Source: Endozoicomonas gorgoniicola (lineage in GTDB: Bacteria; Pseudomonadota; Gammaproteobacteria; Pseudomonadales; Endozoicomonadaceae). Taken from it: DNA of 64,000 bases. This document shows positions 56,009 to 63,905 of the stretch, one piece after another. The first letter of the stretch is position 1, and the number at the start of each line of letters is the position of its first letter. The position numbers and the translations under genes were made by a program. The stretch lies in the NCBI RefSeq assembly GCF_025562715.2, contig NZ_JAPFCC010000001.1, positions 2,684,501 to 2,748,500 on the forward strand. Reading direction: 5' to 3'. The notes under the pieces were generated by a model that was not told the origin of the DNA, did no database searches, and saw only the letters and a program-made list of their open reading frames with translations.

Positions 56009-57772
56009 ATGACAACAAACCCTTCTGTTTCACTTTTGAAAACATTATCACCGATTCGAAATTCAACCGAGTGCCAGGAGGCACCCGAACTGGCGAAAGA
56101 ACAGTTACTGCACTTTGGCATAAAGCCCGGCTCAGAGTACGGTCAGGCACTGCTGAAGGCCACCACTCATCTGTATCAAACCTTTGGTGAACTAAACCAG
56201 GTTGAAGCCCTGAACAACACCCTCGACAGTTTGCCACAAACTGACCGCATCAGTTACTTCAATGCTAAAAAATTCCTGTGCTTCCAGCTGGCCAAGCTGA
56301 TTGATACCCTGCAACCCAGCCTCAGAGCCAGTTATCAGGCTTTGAATATGGATATCAGTAGCCGGGCCGTCAAAGGTGACTACCCGCTATTTGCCAATGT
56401 CGGCGCACTGTTTTCCGCCACCCCGGCCATTGTTCGCACCGCTACTTATTTATACGCTTGTACCGAGTGGGTGGAAGACGCTTTTAAAGGCATGGAAAGC
56501 TCACACCCGATATACTCCCGCCTGCTGAACCCAACCTCTATTTCGCTGGCCAATACCATTGTCACGCTGGAAGCAGGGAAGTATGCCGCAGACTACATGG
56601 CGTGGAATTTCAACAGCGGTATGGCTGCCATTGATGGCCTGCTCGGCAACCAGTTGCGCCATGGCGATATTCTGCTGGCGTCCCGCAATGTCTATGGTGG
56701 CACTTTTCAGCTCATCAAGGATTTTTACGCACGAACTGACCGCCTGGATATTCAGCTGGAATGGTTTGACGGTTACACCGGTGATGAATTTGCAGAGCGC
56801 ATGGAAGCCGTTCGCCGTCAGCACCAGCAGGCGCTTAACGAAGGCAAGCGCCTGTTTGTTTATCTGGAATCTCCCTGCAACCCTCACGGTTATGTGCTGG
56901 ATGTTCCGGAAATATGCCGTATCAGCCACCAGCATAATCATCTGGTTATGCTTGATTCAACACTGGCAACACCGTTCCTTAGCCGCCCCCTGCGCCACCC
57001 AGACAAAACCTGTCGTCCGGACTGGGTCATTCACAGCTATACCAAGGACATCTCCGGCGGGGGCTCCACCACGGCTGGCGGGGTGATTGGCGAGTCTTTC
57101 CGGATGTTCCTTCCCAAAGGCCAACAGCATAATGGCATTAACTGGGATCAGACCCTGTTCTGGGATGTGTACTACATCAAAGGCGCTTTCCTGGACGCAG
57201 ACAAAGCCGTTGAGGTGATCAGTGGCATTAAAACCCTGGAAAACCGGATGCTGAGCAAGTGCATCAACACGCTGGTGTTTTCCGAGTTCCTGAACAGTCA
57301 TCCGATGATCAATGTCAACAGCCACGGCCTGAAAGATCATCCAAACCGGGATCTGTGTGAAAAGACCCTGTATCTTGGCCTGCCCAGTGCCCTGTTCAGC
57401 ATTGATATGGAACAGGCCAGCTTGCCAAGAGAAGCTTTTGTTCGCTTCTTCGATGCTCTGGAGCCCGTATTTGGGCACATGGTCAGTCTTGGGCAGAGCA
57501 ATACGCTGGTACTCTGCCCGGCTCTGACCTCCCACTCCGAGCTGGATGAACAGGCCCAGATTGAGGCAAAAATTCACCTGACCACCATCCGTATTGCCAT
57601 GGGCGATGAAAACCCCAGAGACCTGATCAACCATTTCAGGGATTGTGCAAAGCTGCATATTGATCCGGTGTCAGCGGGTTTTTCCGATGCGTTTATGGCC
57701 GGTGAAAAGGTGGAGGAGCTGATCAGAAATGTTCACCTGTCGGTGCATGAACAACATTTGAAGCATCAGTAA
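56009..57772 (+). CDS. PLP-dependent enzyme of the Cys/Met metabolism family, N-terminally extended
   Basis: 587 residues, about 190 longer than cystathionine gamma-synthase or methionine gamma-lyase (~400). The family core starts after about residue 150. SGMAAIDGLLGNQLRHGD holds the PLP-phosphate region, VYGGTFQLIKDF the tyrosine-type loop, and SYTKDISGGGSTTAGG the Schiff-base lysine. The N-terminal 150 residues are helical with no recognised domain. No metabolic partners are adjacent. A lyase or synthase acting on a sulfur amino acid is likely, but the specific reaction cannot be set. Confidence 0.85.
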   Translation: MTTNPSVSLLKTLSPIRNSTECQEAPELAKEQLLHFGIKPGSEYGQALLKATTHLYQTFGELNQVEALNNTLDSLPQTDRISYFNAKKFLCFQLAKLIDTLQPSLRASYQALNMDISSRAVKGDYPLFANVGALFSATPAIVRTATYLYACTEWVEDAFKGMESSHPIYSRLLNPTSISLANTIVTLEAGKYAADYMAWNFNSGMAAIDGLLGNQLRHGDILLASRNVYGGTFQLIKDFYARTDRLDIQLEWFDGYTGDEFAERMEAVRRQHQQALNEGKRLFVYLESPCNPHGYVLDVPEICRISHQHNHLVMLDSTLATPFLSRPLRHPDKTCRPDWVIHSYTKDISGGGSTTAGGVIGESFRMFLPKGQQHNGINWDQTLFWDVYYIKGAFLDADKAVEVISGIKTLENRMLSKCINTLVFSEFLNSHPMINVNSHGLKDHPNRDLCEKTLYLGLPSALFSIDMEQASLPREAFVRFFDALEPVFGHMVSLGQSNTLVLCPALTSHSELDEQAQIEAKIHLTTIRIAMGDENPRDLINHFRDCAKLHIDPVSAGFSDAFMAGEKVEELIRNVHLSVHEQHLKHQ

Positions 57773-57796
57773 TCCACCAGTATATACTTCCAGAAG

Positions 57797-57833
57797 TTTC
57801 AGGGGGCGACGCCTTCGGCGCAGCCCCCTGAAA
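57797..57833. repeat. GC-rich 11-bp hairpin after the PLP gene
   Basis: TTTCAGGGGGC (57797-57807) pairs with 57823-57833; the loop itself contains a GACGCC-TTCG-GCGCA mini-hairpin. It lies 25 bases after the stop. No T-run follows on the plus strand, so it resembles a REP-like extragenic hairpin more than a standard terminator. Confidence 0.65.
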
Positions 57834-57996
57834 AAATTATGGTAGAGATGAAAGTCTCATATTGACTGTTGAATAAATTCGTATCGCTGACGCAGGTTTG
57901 ACAATTGCTGGTCAGGCTGCTGAATTTATTGCAAGAAGATGACAGTCAGTATGGAACTTTAATGCAATAAAGCTTAAATGTTACAAGCATATCCAA

Positions 57997-59322
57997 ATGA
58001 GAAGAGTTATGAAGTTTATATATAACAGTTTTCTTATTTTTATCCTCTTGTTTTTTGTGCAATCTTCTTTCGGCGCAGGTGATGACTCATCAGAAGACAA
58101 AGGATCAATCTTTGTTGTTAACGACAACTCAATTGGTTTGACTGCAACCTACAAAGAATTTTTTAATGCTGAAAACACGAACACCCTCATTTTTTTAAGG
58201 AAGCACTATAACCAGATTCCCTGGCAGCTTTGGGATATTATTTCGACTTCTTCCAAAGCCCTCTTTGTTCTCAATCTCCCTTACCTGTATGGTTACACTG
58301 CCGGATTTATAGCTGGCAAGGTTCATTCCCACCACCCTGATTCTCATATACCTGCCAGGTTAAAGTCATCAGTCACTGTAATAAACACAATTGGTAATAT
58401 AATAGCGCTCTCTGCTTTATCAATGATCGCAATTGAAGCATATAAAGACATATTTGGAGATAATCAGGCTACCATAGAAAAAAAAATGGCCTGTGATACG
58501 CATCATGAGCGAAGCGGGGTTATGCCAGTTTACCCTCAGAACCCCTGGCTGGGTCGCCACTTTTATCAAAAGATTCTGTTTTCCAGAGGTCAAGGGCCGA
58601 AGCTGGAAATAAATCGCTTGATAAGCCATGGCGGTCTATCTGACAACGAAGCATTGAACGACATTTCAGAATGGAGCGATCTGTACGACACTCTTTCGTG
58701 GCATCAAATAGATAAACTTGTGATAGAGCCTGATGAAAACAGCTTGAAACTGAGTTTTGAATATAACGCCATCCCTCGAAATGCTCTGCTCGTTATTGAC
58801 AGTCCGGATATGAATGTTACTGCATGGGACATAGATATAAGAAAATACTGTTCTACTTTCTCAACTGACGGTGTTTACAGTGTTTTTCATAAAAATACTC
58901 TTAAAGCGATAACCAGTGCAATTAGACAGGCTGTCAGCTTTAACAATAGTGTGGCCTATTTATCTCTCAAAAAAAGCAATGTAACAAGGAGTGGTGCGGG
59001 TGCTGCAGTTGTCCGTCTGGATGATGACGCCCGTTCATCATGGGTTGTTTATTCTGATCGTGATTTTCATATAAAAACTTCAGGCTATTTTCTCATTGCT
59101 GAACCAGAGCAGAAAGCGCAAAAATTATTTGACATGGCGCTTTATATGAAGCCGAATTCTATTTCAAAGCTAAAAACTTCTCAGACAGTCTGGGAACCGG
59201 AAGAGATCGACAAATGGATTGCATTAACAACAGTAACAATAATACTTTGCTTAAGGGATCTAGCAATTGAGAAACTCACAACTTACATACCAACTGAGTA
59301 CAAGATAATCAAACGGTTTTAA
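57997..59322 (+). CDS. Membrane-associated secreted protein of unknown function
   Basis: 441 residues with a signal sequence at about 8-26 (FLIFILLFFVQSSFGAG). Further hydrophobic stretches lie at about 83-105 (ALFVLNLPYLYGYTAGFIAG), 125-145 and 402-420. The middle is polar, with two cysteines. AT-rich compared with the PLP gene upstream. No motif I recognise. An ATG five codons in (MKFIYNSF) may be the real start. First of the island 57997-61849. Confidence 0.7.
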   Translation: MRRVMKFIYNSFLIFILLFFVQSSFGAGDDSSEDKGSIFVVNDNSIGLTATYKEFFNAENTNTLIFLRKHYNQIPWQLWDIISTSSKALFVLNLPYLYGYTAGFIAGKVHSHHPDSHIPARLKSSVTVINTIGNIIALSALSMIAIEAYKDIFGDNQATIEKKMACDTHHERSGVMPVYPQNPWLGRHFYQKILFSRGQGPKLEINRLISHGGLSDNEALNDISEWSDLYDTLSWHQIDKLVIEPDENSLKLSFEYNAIPRNALLVIDSPDMNVTAWDIDIRKYCSTFSTDGVYSVFHKNTLKAITSAIRQAVSFNNSVAYLSLKKSNVTRSGAGAAVVRLDDDARSSWVVYSDRDFHIKTSGYFLIAEPEQKAQKLFDMALYMKPNSISKLKTSQTVWEPEEIDKWIALTTVTIILCLRDLAIEKLTTYIPTEYKIIKRF

Positions 59323-59361
59323 TTCTACCCATGAACCCCGGGGTTATAGAGGCACAGAAAA

Positions 59362-60840
59362 TTGATGTATCTGCCATTAAACAATAAACAAAAACCTATC
59401 TTGAAACAGATTTTAACTACCCTCACAAAATGGAAGACCCTTAAAAAAATTGTACTGTCATGGAGCATACTGCCTGTTATTTACACAGGTTTGGTTAATT
59501 CCTCGGACGGTAGTTACGGGTCTGGAGTCAGTCTGCCAGCGCCCATATGGCTATTGCCGATGGCAAGATTTTTCAGTGAATACCCAGCCATAGAACCCAG
59601 GGGGCAGGTCACAACCCGTTCTCTCTCAAGAACTTGTTACTCTGCTGACAATACTTCCTGCCAACTGCGGATTGACACCAAATCCGATGCGCTATTGGCG
59701 TTCAGTATTGAAGGTCCTGTGATACCCCCCGCCCCGCTGAATGGTGACCTTGTACTGAATAAGGAAGAGTTAGAAGATTTTTACACTTCGAGGGAGGTTA
59801 AAGAGATTATTAAAAAACTGTCTGAACAAAAACAGCGGGCAGATAATATCAAAAGGGAAGCAGGACAACGCTGTCAGCAGCAGCGGTCGACACTCACGCC
59901 CTTGCACATCCGGTGGCAATGTAACGATAAGGATGAATCACCGGATTATTGCAGTGTCTATTTTGGAACCCACAAGGAGGCTAAAGAAGACTACGATGAA
60001 GGTGAGCTGCTACAGCCTTTTGAGGAAGATACCGCAGAAGAAGATCAAAGTCAGGTTGATGACCTGCACGATACGCCGGAATTGAAAGTCGCGGAGGTGA
60101 TATCCAACAACACTATTGTCTGTAAATTCCCCGATATGGGCTGTCATCCGATACCGGCAAATCCAAATACTCCCTGGTATAGCTCCCCATCGGAAAACTC
60201 TGATGACGATGAATCTGAGGATGATGAACCTGAGGCTGGCAAGGGTAGTCCAGACGAAGGTTCTGGCAATACACAGCAAGGTGTTAATCAGTGCCATAAA
60301 CACCTACTCTGCTCTGGACAGCCCTGCAGGTTTAAGGTAGTTGTTGCCCCTGCTGAAAGCACCGAGCCAAATATGGAACCTCCTGCCAAAAGTGTAAAAA
60401 TCAAACTCTCTAATGAGTCCCAAAATGAATGGTGTGATTCTACCACTTCTCAAAGTACAAACAGGCAGACAGTAAACACTGAGTTTCTCTGTAGTGAATG
60501 TAGTCCACCTCGTAACTTTCGTAACCAAAATTCCCTGTCTTCTCACACAAGTCAATGTCACACCGGAGAGAAAACCTGCCCTTATTGCCAGAAGACCCTG
60601 CCAAACGCGCAAACCCTGTACAGTCACAAAAGAAAAGATCACACCGGAGAGCAAAACTGCCCTCATTGCCAGAAGACCCTGCCAAACAAGAAAGCCCTGT
60701 CGGATCACAAAATAAAAGAGCACACCGGAGAGAAAACCTGCCCTTATTGCCAGAAGACCCTGCCAAACAAGAAAGCCCTGTCGGATCACAAAAGAATACA
60801 TCGAAAGCGAAAGCCTAATGATGTAGGCCAGAGTGACTGA
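59362..60840 (+). CDS. Eukaryote-like C2H2 zinc-finger protein with four fingers
   Basis: 492 residues. A hydrophobic N-terminal segment (about 29-46) may be a signal or anchor. Then come a Cys-containing domain (90-215), a strongly acidic stretch (about 200-300) and a basic PAKSVKIKL. The C-terminus carries four C2H2 fingers: Cys377/380–His395/400, Cys406/409–His422/427, Cys433/436–His449/454 and Cys460/463–His476/480. Linkers HTGEKTC and HTGEQNC are the TGEK linkers of eukaryotic DNA-binding zinc fingers. Fingers two to four are 81-bp tandem copies. The chain ends in a basic HRKRKP patch. Such arrays are very rare in bacteria; a host-directed protein is plausible but not shown. Confidence 0.85.
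   Translation: MMYLPLNNKQKPILKQILTTLTKWKTLKKIVLSWSILPVIYTGLVNSSDGSYGSGVSLPAPIWLLPMARFFSEYPAIEPRGQVTTRSLSRTCYSADNTSCQLRIDTKSDALLAFSIEGPVIPPAPLNGDLVLNKEELEDFYTSREVKEIIKKLSEQKQRADNIKREAGQRCQQQRSTLTPLHIRWQCNDKDESPDYCSVYFGTHKEAKEDYDEGELLQPFEEDTAEEDQSQVDDLHDTPELKVAEVISNNTIVCKFPDMGCHPIPANPNTPWYSSPSENSDDDESEDDEPEAGKGSPDEGSGNTQQGVNQCHKHLLCSGQPCRFKVVVAPAESTEPNMEPPAKSVKIKLSNESQNEWCDSTTSQSTNRQTVNTEFLCSECSPPRNFRNQNSLSSHTSQCHTGEKTCPYCQKTLPNAQTLYSHKRKDHTGEQNCPHCQKTLPNKKALSDHKIKEHTGEKTCPYCQKTLPNKKALSDHKRIHRKRKPNDVGQSD
60559..60801. repeat. 81-bp tandem repeat encoding zinc fingers
   Basis: Three units begin at 60559, 60640 and 60721, each opening with CACACCGGAGAG. The second and third are almost identical at DNA level through CCAAACAAGAAAGCCCTGTC. 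Recent in-frame duplication of a whole 27-residue finger-plus-linker. Confidence 0.92.
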
Positions 60841-60932
60841 TCTCTGTTATCACAAGTTCGCAAAAGGTAAAGAGCGATTAGCACAGCTTGCAGTGGTGGG
60901 AAAAATCAAATGAAAACTTGTCAGGTGGCGTG

Positions 60933-61208
60933 TTACTTGCCGGCGAGGTTGTTGACGATCTGGATCAGGAGTTCTTCAAATGTGTTAAAGCGTTTGTTGT
61001 TCTCCTTTTTTTGATCCTGAAGTTTTTGATCCTGAAGTTTTTGATCCTGAAGTTCTTTTTCCAGTTTGCGAAACTTCTCGCATTGTTCATTCAGGATAAG
61101 GCAAACAACTCCATGAGTGGCTTCGAGAATTTTGTTATTTTCATGCAACGCATGATCTGGCTGGTCAACTTTATGTTCCAGCGCAGTTACTCTGGCCTCA
61201 AGGTTCAT
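60933..61208 (-). CDS. Small coiled-coil protein with repeated LQDQK
   Basis: 91 residues from the ATG at 61208 (MNLEARVTALEHKV); a start at 61271 would add 21 hydrophobic and Cys-containing residues. The first 25 residues show leucine-heptad spacing, as in SlyX-like or short coiled-coil proteins. A middle block has three 15-bp repeats giving LQDQK, extending the coil. No signal peptide. Function unknown; it may pair with a partner by coiled coil. Confidence 0.6.
   Translation of the reverse strand: MNLEARVTALEHKVDQPDHALHENNKILEATHGVVCLILNEQCEKFRKLEKELQDQKLQDQKLQDQKKENNKRFNTFEELLIQIVNNLAGK
61011..61055. repeat. 15-bp in-frame tandem repeat (LQDQK)
   Basis: Two perfect copies and one nearly complete copy of TTGATCCTGAAGTTT. 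The unit length is a multiple of three, so the coil can lengthen without frameshift. Confidence 0.88.
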
Positions 61209-61303
61209 ACTACATACTTTTCTTGTTTGTTGTAGGGAACTTGAGCACAGCAGAGAATAGGGAAAAGACACCTAACAAGGCATTATGCGGAAAACCATGC
61301 AAC

Positions 61304-61849
61304 TTAATGAGAATCAGCATTCATTAAAGCCGCATGCAGTACTTTCCAGAAAGCCACAATCGCAGAAATCATATTAAATACAGTTGCACTTGCTATAAAT
61401 TCGTCTTTTAACAGTGTGTAACTGTGGTCAATGCCTTCATTGACGTCTTTTTTTGCTACACAGATACAATCCACCTCTTTCAGAGGTTCTTCTATGCCAT
61501 CGCTTTCTTTGCAATAGGGTGGCATTAATTTTTTCATTAATCCTTCTGGATCCCTGTCTGCGTGCAGTTCAATACAATTACCTGTTATATAACCCTTGCA
61601 GTCGCTACCACGCGAAAAACACAACGCCTGACAAATTTCAACCATCTGCTGAAAATTCTGATGATATAGAACTCGCTCCTGGTAGTTGGTCAAAAAAAGA
61701 GGTTCTTTTAAATTAGGTGCTGTACCATCAAAGTGTGCCTGAGGATTGTTTTCAGGAGCTCTGACCTGATACATTGCGTAGCAGTGGCTATTGGCATATA
61801 AAACGCCAGCCTTTATAAACAAAAGAATAAATACAATTAATCTTGCCAT
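61304..61849 (-). CDS. Cysteine-rich secreted protein of unknown function
   Basis: 181 residues with a signal peptide (MARLIVFILLFIKAGVLYA). The mature region has eight cysteines (for example CQALCFSRGSDCKGY, NCIELH, PYCKES, DCICVA), pointing to disulfides. A C-terminal hydrophobic helix (about 153-176) could anchor it. AT-rich. No family recognised. The QALCFSRGSDCKGY pattern loosely recalls PAN/Apple domains, a weak resemblance only. Confidence 0.65.
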   Translation of the reverse strand: MARLIVFILLFIKAGVLYANSHCYAMYQVRAPENNPQAHFDGTAPNLKEPLFLTNYQERVLYHQNFQQMVEICQALCFSRGSDCKGYITGNCIELHADRDPEGLMKKLMPPYCKESDGIEEPLKEVDCICVAKKDVNEGIDHSYTLLKDEFIASATVFNMISAIVAFWKVLHAALMNADSH

Positions 61850-61916
61850 GTCTTTGCATAATGAAAGTAATCAGTAGATATTCTGGCTGCTTTATGAAAA
61901 TTTTCCACATAAAAAA

Positions 61917-62786
61917 TCAGCTTTCAGGCTTGCGTAAAAACACCCCCGCCAACGCACCAGTCAACAAGCCCGACACTAGCCCGCCGGAATGCGCAGCATT
62001 GGCCATGTTACCAAAACCAATAGCGCCCAGAATGCCGGTGTAGCCAATCGCCAGCCACACCAGCATAAAGCCATAAATGGCTGGAGGCACACCAAAACGA
62101 CAACGCGGGTCAATCTTCTCACGAGCCAGGCAATAGCCAAGAAAGCCATAAATCACGCCAGAAAAACCACCGAATATCGCTGTGTCTCCACCAAACACAA
62201 ACTGGGCAAAGTTAGACAGAAGCCCGGTAAAGATGACAAGACCAAACAGATGCACCCCACCCTGACGAAACTCAATACGTCGTCCCAGATCAAACAGCCA
62301 GAGCATATTAAACGCCAGATGAATAATGCCAAAATGCAGGAATATCGGGCTGAGCAGCCGCCAGTACTCGCCGGAATCCAGTGTCTGGGCAAGGCTGGCA
62401 AAATAGGCGTATGGCCCGCTCACTTTGATTTTGACAAAGGTAAAATGGCTGACCATGCCAATGTTTTCACCCAGCTGGGTCAAAACCGCCACAACCAGAC
62501 AGGCTGCCAGAAACAGCATTGTCACCGGAAAGCGTCGCCAGGGAATGCTTTTAATAATGCCTTCCACATTAACGCCCTGACGGGCAGGTGCCTGCTCCAG
62601 TTTCAGCAAACCGGCTTCCCAGTCACTATAAACCTGTTTGACGACATCGCCCTGCTCTTCACTGGCCGTCCAGATAACCAGCTGTCCGGCTTCTTCAGTG
62701 ATCTTATGGGGCAGACCCTGCCGGTATAAAAAATAAGACAGTGGACTTAAATCTTTATGTCCTGGTATCACCAGAGCCCTGTACAT
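61917..62786 (-). CDS. Rhomboid-family intramembrane serine protease (GlpG-like)
   Basis: 289 residues. An N-terminal cytoplasmic domain (about 1-85) precedes six transmembrane helices. Catalytic Ser lies in GGFSGVIYGFLG and His in NAAHSGGLVSG. HFGIIHLAFNMLWLFDLGRR is the L1–TM2 hallmark with the His and Asn oxyanion residues. Cleaves membrane proteins within the bilayer. It lies just downstream of nadK, 54 bases away, with a terminator between, and is conserved near pepN in pseudomonads. Confidence 0.94.
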   Translation of the reverse strand: MYRALVIPGHKDLSPLSYFLYRQGLPHKITEEAGQLVIWTASEEQGDVVKQVYSDWEAGLLKLEQAPARQGVNVEGIIKSIPWRRFPVTMLFLAACLVVAVLTQLGENIGMVSHFTFVKIKVSGPYAYFASLAQTLDSGEYWRLLSPIFLHFGIIHLAFNMLWLFDLGRRIEFRQGGVHLFGLVIFTGLLSNFAQFVFGGDTAIFGGFSGVIYGFLGYCLAREKIDPRCRFGVPPAIYGFMLVWLAIGYTGILGAIGFGNMANAAHSGGLVSGLLTGALAGVFLRKPES

Positions 62787-62807
62787 AATTTACTCTTGCT
62801 CATCTAT

Positions 62808-62832
62808 GAAAAAACCCACTGAAAGCAGTGGG
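62808..62832 (-). terminator. Intrinsic terminator of nadK
   Basis: Reading on the minus strand, a perfect 7-bp stem (62826-62832 with 62815-62821) with a four-base loop is followed by six Ts. It lies eight bases after the nadK stop. Confidence 0.9.
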
Positions 62833-62840
62833 CTGTCACT

Positions 62841-63743
62841 TTAGTCTTCATCAACGGTTATTTCATGGGGATGCCATCTCAGTTTGGAACGGCAGCCTTC
62901 ATAAAAATTATGATTGACCGGATGCAACAGTTTCAGAGGCTCCGGCTTTTTACTGATGGAAATAATATCGCCCGGCTGCAGATTAATCTCGACCTGCCCG
63001 TCGCAGCTGACCACAGGATGAATCGTGTTGTCAGGGTGAACCACCAGTTGCATCTCACTGTTGCCATCGACCACCAGTGGGCGGTTGGTCAGCATGTGTG
63101 GATACATGGGTACCAGAACAATCGCATCCAGCTTGGGGTGCATGATGGGACCACCACCGGATAACGCATAAGCCGTCGATCCGGTCGGAGTAGCAATAAT
63201 CAGTCCGTCTGAACGCTGACGGTAGACAAACTGGTTATCAATATACAGCTCAAACTCAATAATCCGGGTTGACTGCCCCGGATGCAGCACCACATCGTTA
63301 AGGGCATCAGCTTTTCCGATGGTTTTGCCATCGCGGATAACACTGGCGTCCAGAAGAAAACGGTGTACAAGACGGTGTTTTCCCTGCAATACCTCTTCGA
63401 GCTGAGATTCCAGTTCGTCAGGCAGAATGTCTGTCAGAAAGCCCAGCCGCCCAAGGTTTACCCCAAGCAGTGGTACGCCGTGGGGCACCATGTCTCTGGC
63501 AGCGCCTAACAGGCTGCCATCCCCCCCGACCACAATGACCAGATCACAGCACTGCCCCATATCAGCCCGGGCGCACATTTTGTAAGGATGCCCGGGTAAC
63601 AGATAGGCAATAGACTCGTCCAGCAGGACCTCAATGCCCCGCTGCTGCAGAAAGTCGGTCAGGCGTTGCAGGGTCTTTTCTATATGAGATCGTCCCTGAC
63701 GGCCGGTTACCCCGATACGCTTGAATGGTTCCATAGGTGTCAC
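62841..63743 (-). CDS. nadK: NAD kinase
   Basis: Cytosolic ATP-NAD kinase making NADP. 300 residues. GGDGSLLGAARDM holds the catalytic Asp of the GGDG motif. Other motifs are NDVVLHPG and the Gly-rich SGGGPIMHPKLDAIVLVPM. Length and order match E. coli NadK (292). Divergent from the DUF1853 gene. Confidence 0.97.
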   Translation of the reverse strand: MTPMEPFKRIGVTGRQGRSHIEKTLQRLTDFLQQRGIEVLLDESIAYLLPGHPYKMCARADMGQCCDLVIVVGGDGSLLGAARDMVPHGVPLLGVNLGRLGFLTDILPDELESQLEEVLQGKHRLVHRFLLDASVIRDGKTIGKADALNDVVLHPGQSTRIIEFELYIDNQFVYRQRSDGLIIATPTGSTAYALSGGGPIMHPKLDAIVLVPMYPHMLTNRPLVVDGNSEMQLVVHPDNTIHPVVSCDGQVEINLQPGDIISISKKPEPLKLLHPVNHNFYEGCRSKLRWHPHEITVDED

Positions 63744-63873
63744 TTACCGTTCAGAGCCTTGCGGCTGATAGTCGTTCCAGACGGGAATAATAACCAATTT
63801 TTACCGCTTATGCCTTAACGCCACCACATTGACAAATGCTACTGTTTACTCATGCTGCCATTTACCTACAACA

Positions 63874-63905
63874 CTATTTACCCATGAAGCTATTTACCCA
63901 TGAAG
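63874..63905. repeat. 16-bp direct repeat containing a start codon
   Basis: Two identical units of CTATTTACCCATGAAG (63874-63889, 63890-63905). The second supplies the ATG at 63900. The first ATG (63884) is in another frame, reads ten codons and stops within the gene. Confidence 0.9.
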
